Shown: positions 5,213-5,367 of the stretch, one piece after another
Position numbering within the stretch: position 1 is the first letter of the stretch
How the letters are laid out: each line of letters starts with the position of its first letter
NCBI GenBank assembly: GCA_031290955.1
Contig: JAISLJ010000119.1
Coordinates: 1 to 5,367, forward strand
Length of the DNA stretch: 5,367 nt
Direction of reading: 5' to 3'
DNA from: Zoogloeaceae bacterium
GTDB lineage: Bacteria > Pseudomonadota > Gammaproteobacteria > Burkholderiales > Rhodocyclaceae
Notes under the pieces: model-generated
The model's database searches: none
The model's input: only the letters and a program-made list of their open reading frames with translations
Told to the model about the DNA's origin: nothing
Made by a program: the position numbers and the translations under genes

Positions 5213-5367
5213 ATGAGTTTCAAGAAGATCCGCCCCTTGCACGACCGTATCATCGTCAAGCGCGTCGAGGCCGAGCGCACGACCGCTTCCGGCATTGTCA
5301 TCCCCGATTCCGCCGGGGAAAAGCCCGATCAGGGCGAGGTGCTGGCTGTCGGGCCGGGCAAGCGCGA
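5213..5367 (+). CDS. groES: Co-chaperonin GroES (5' part, cut by the window end)
   Basis: GroES is the heptameric lid of the GroEL folding chamber in the cytoplasm. The 51 visible complete codons give MSFKKIRPLHDRIIVKRVEA followed by ERTTASGIVIPDSAGEKPDQ and GEVLAVGPGKR. These include the PLHDR signature near the N-terminus, the mobile loop that contacts GroEL (about 17-32, with the hydrophobic GIVIP tip) and the QGEVLAVGPG strand. A full GroES has about 95-97 residues, so roughly half lies beyond position 5367, and groEL normally follows directly. The start is fixed by the strong Shine-Dalgarno and the family N-terminus. The gene is preceded by a CIRCE element and overlapping sigma-32- and sigma-70-like promoters. 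Confidence 0.98.
   Translation, partial: MSFKKIRPLHDRIIVKRVEAERTTASGIVIPDSAGEKPDQGEVLAVGPGKR

Overview
The window looks like ordinary chromosomal DNA of a GC-rich Gram-negative proteobacterium, most likely a betaproteobacterium (Rhodocyclales or Nitrosomonadales are my best guess). The evidence is the GC-rich coding sequence, exported proteins with Sec signals, and a groES gene carrying both a sigma-32-like promoter and a CIRCE operator. The placement is an inference; no rRNA or other taxonomic marker is present.

Layout from left to right. Positions 1-174 are non-coding and hold a long nested palindrome (11-61) followed by two copies of a 19-bp repeat with an AAAGCGGACA core (67-109). This looks like a REP-like element and/or the edge of a mobile element whose transposase is not in the window. 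Two genes follow on the minus strand: menA (175-1113, DHNA polyprenyltransferase of menaquinone synthesis) and, upstream of it, a secreted lectin-like protein (1363-2061). A 478-bp gene-free stretch (2062-2539) separates these from three plus-strand genes and contains back-to-back short tandem repeats just upstream of the lectin-like gene. The plus-strand genes are an exported rhodanese-like protein with Ser in place of the catalytic Cys (2540-3031), a four-helix PepSY-type membrane protein (3357-4937) and the start of groES (5213 to the window end).

The plus-strand genes appear to be separate transcription units. A strong intrinsic terminator follows the rhodanese-like gene (3092-3127) and another follows the PepSY gene (5026-5059). 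groES has its own promoter region, where a sigma-70-like promoter and a sigma-32-like promoter overlap almost exactly and a perfect CIRCE element sits at the predicted start of transcription.

The five genes do not form an obvious joint pathway. Three encode envelope proteins (lectin-like, rhodanese-like, PepSY), one makes a respiratory quinone precursor and one is a chaperonin subunit. I found no convincing undescribed multi-gene system. The points most worth checking are the palindrome/repeat block at the left edge, the predicted inactive exported rhodanese, the tandem repeats upstream of the lectin-like gene and the layered heat-shock promoter.
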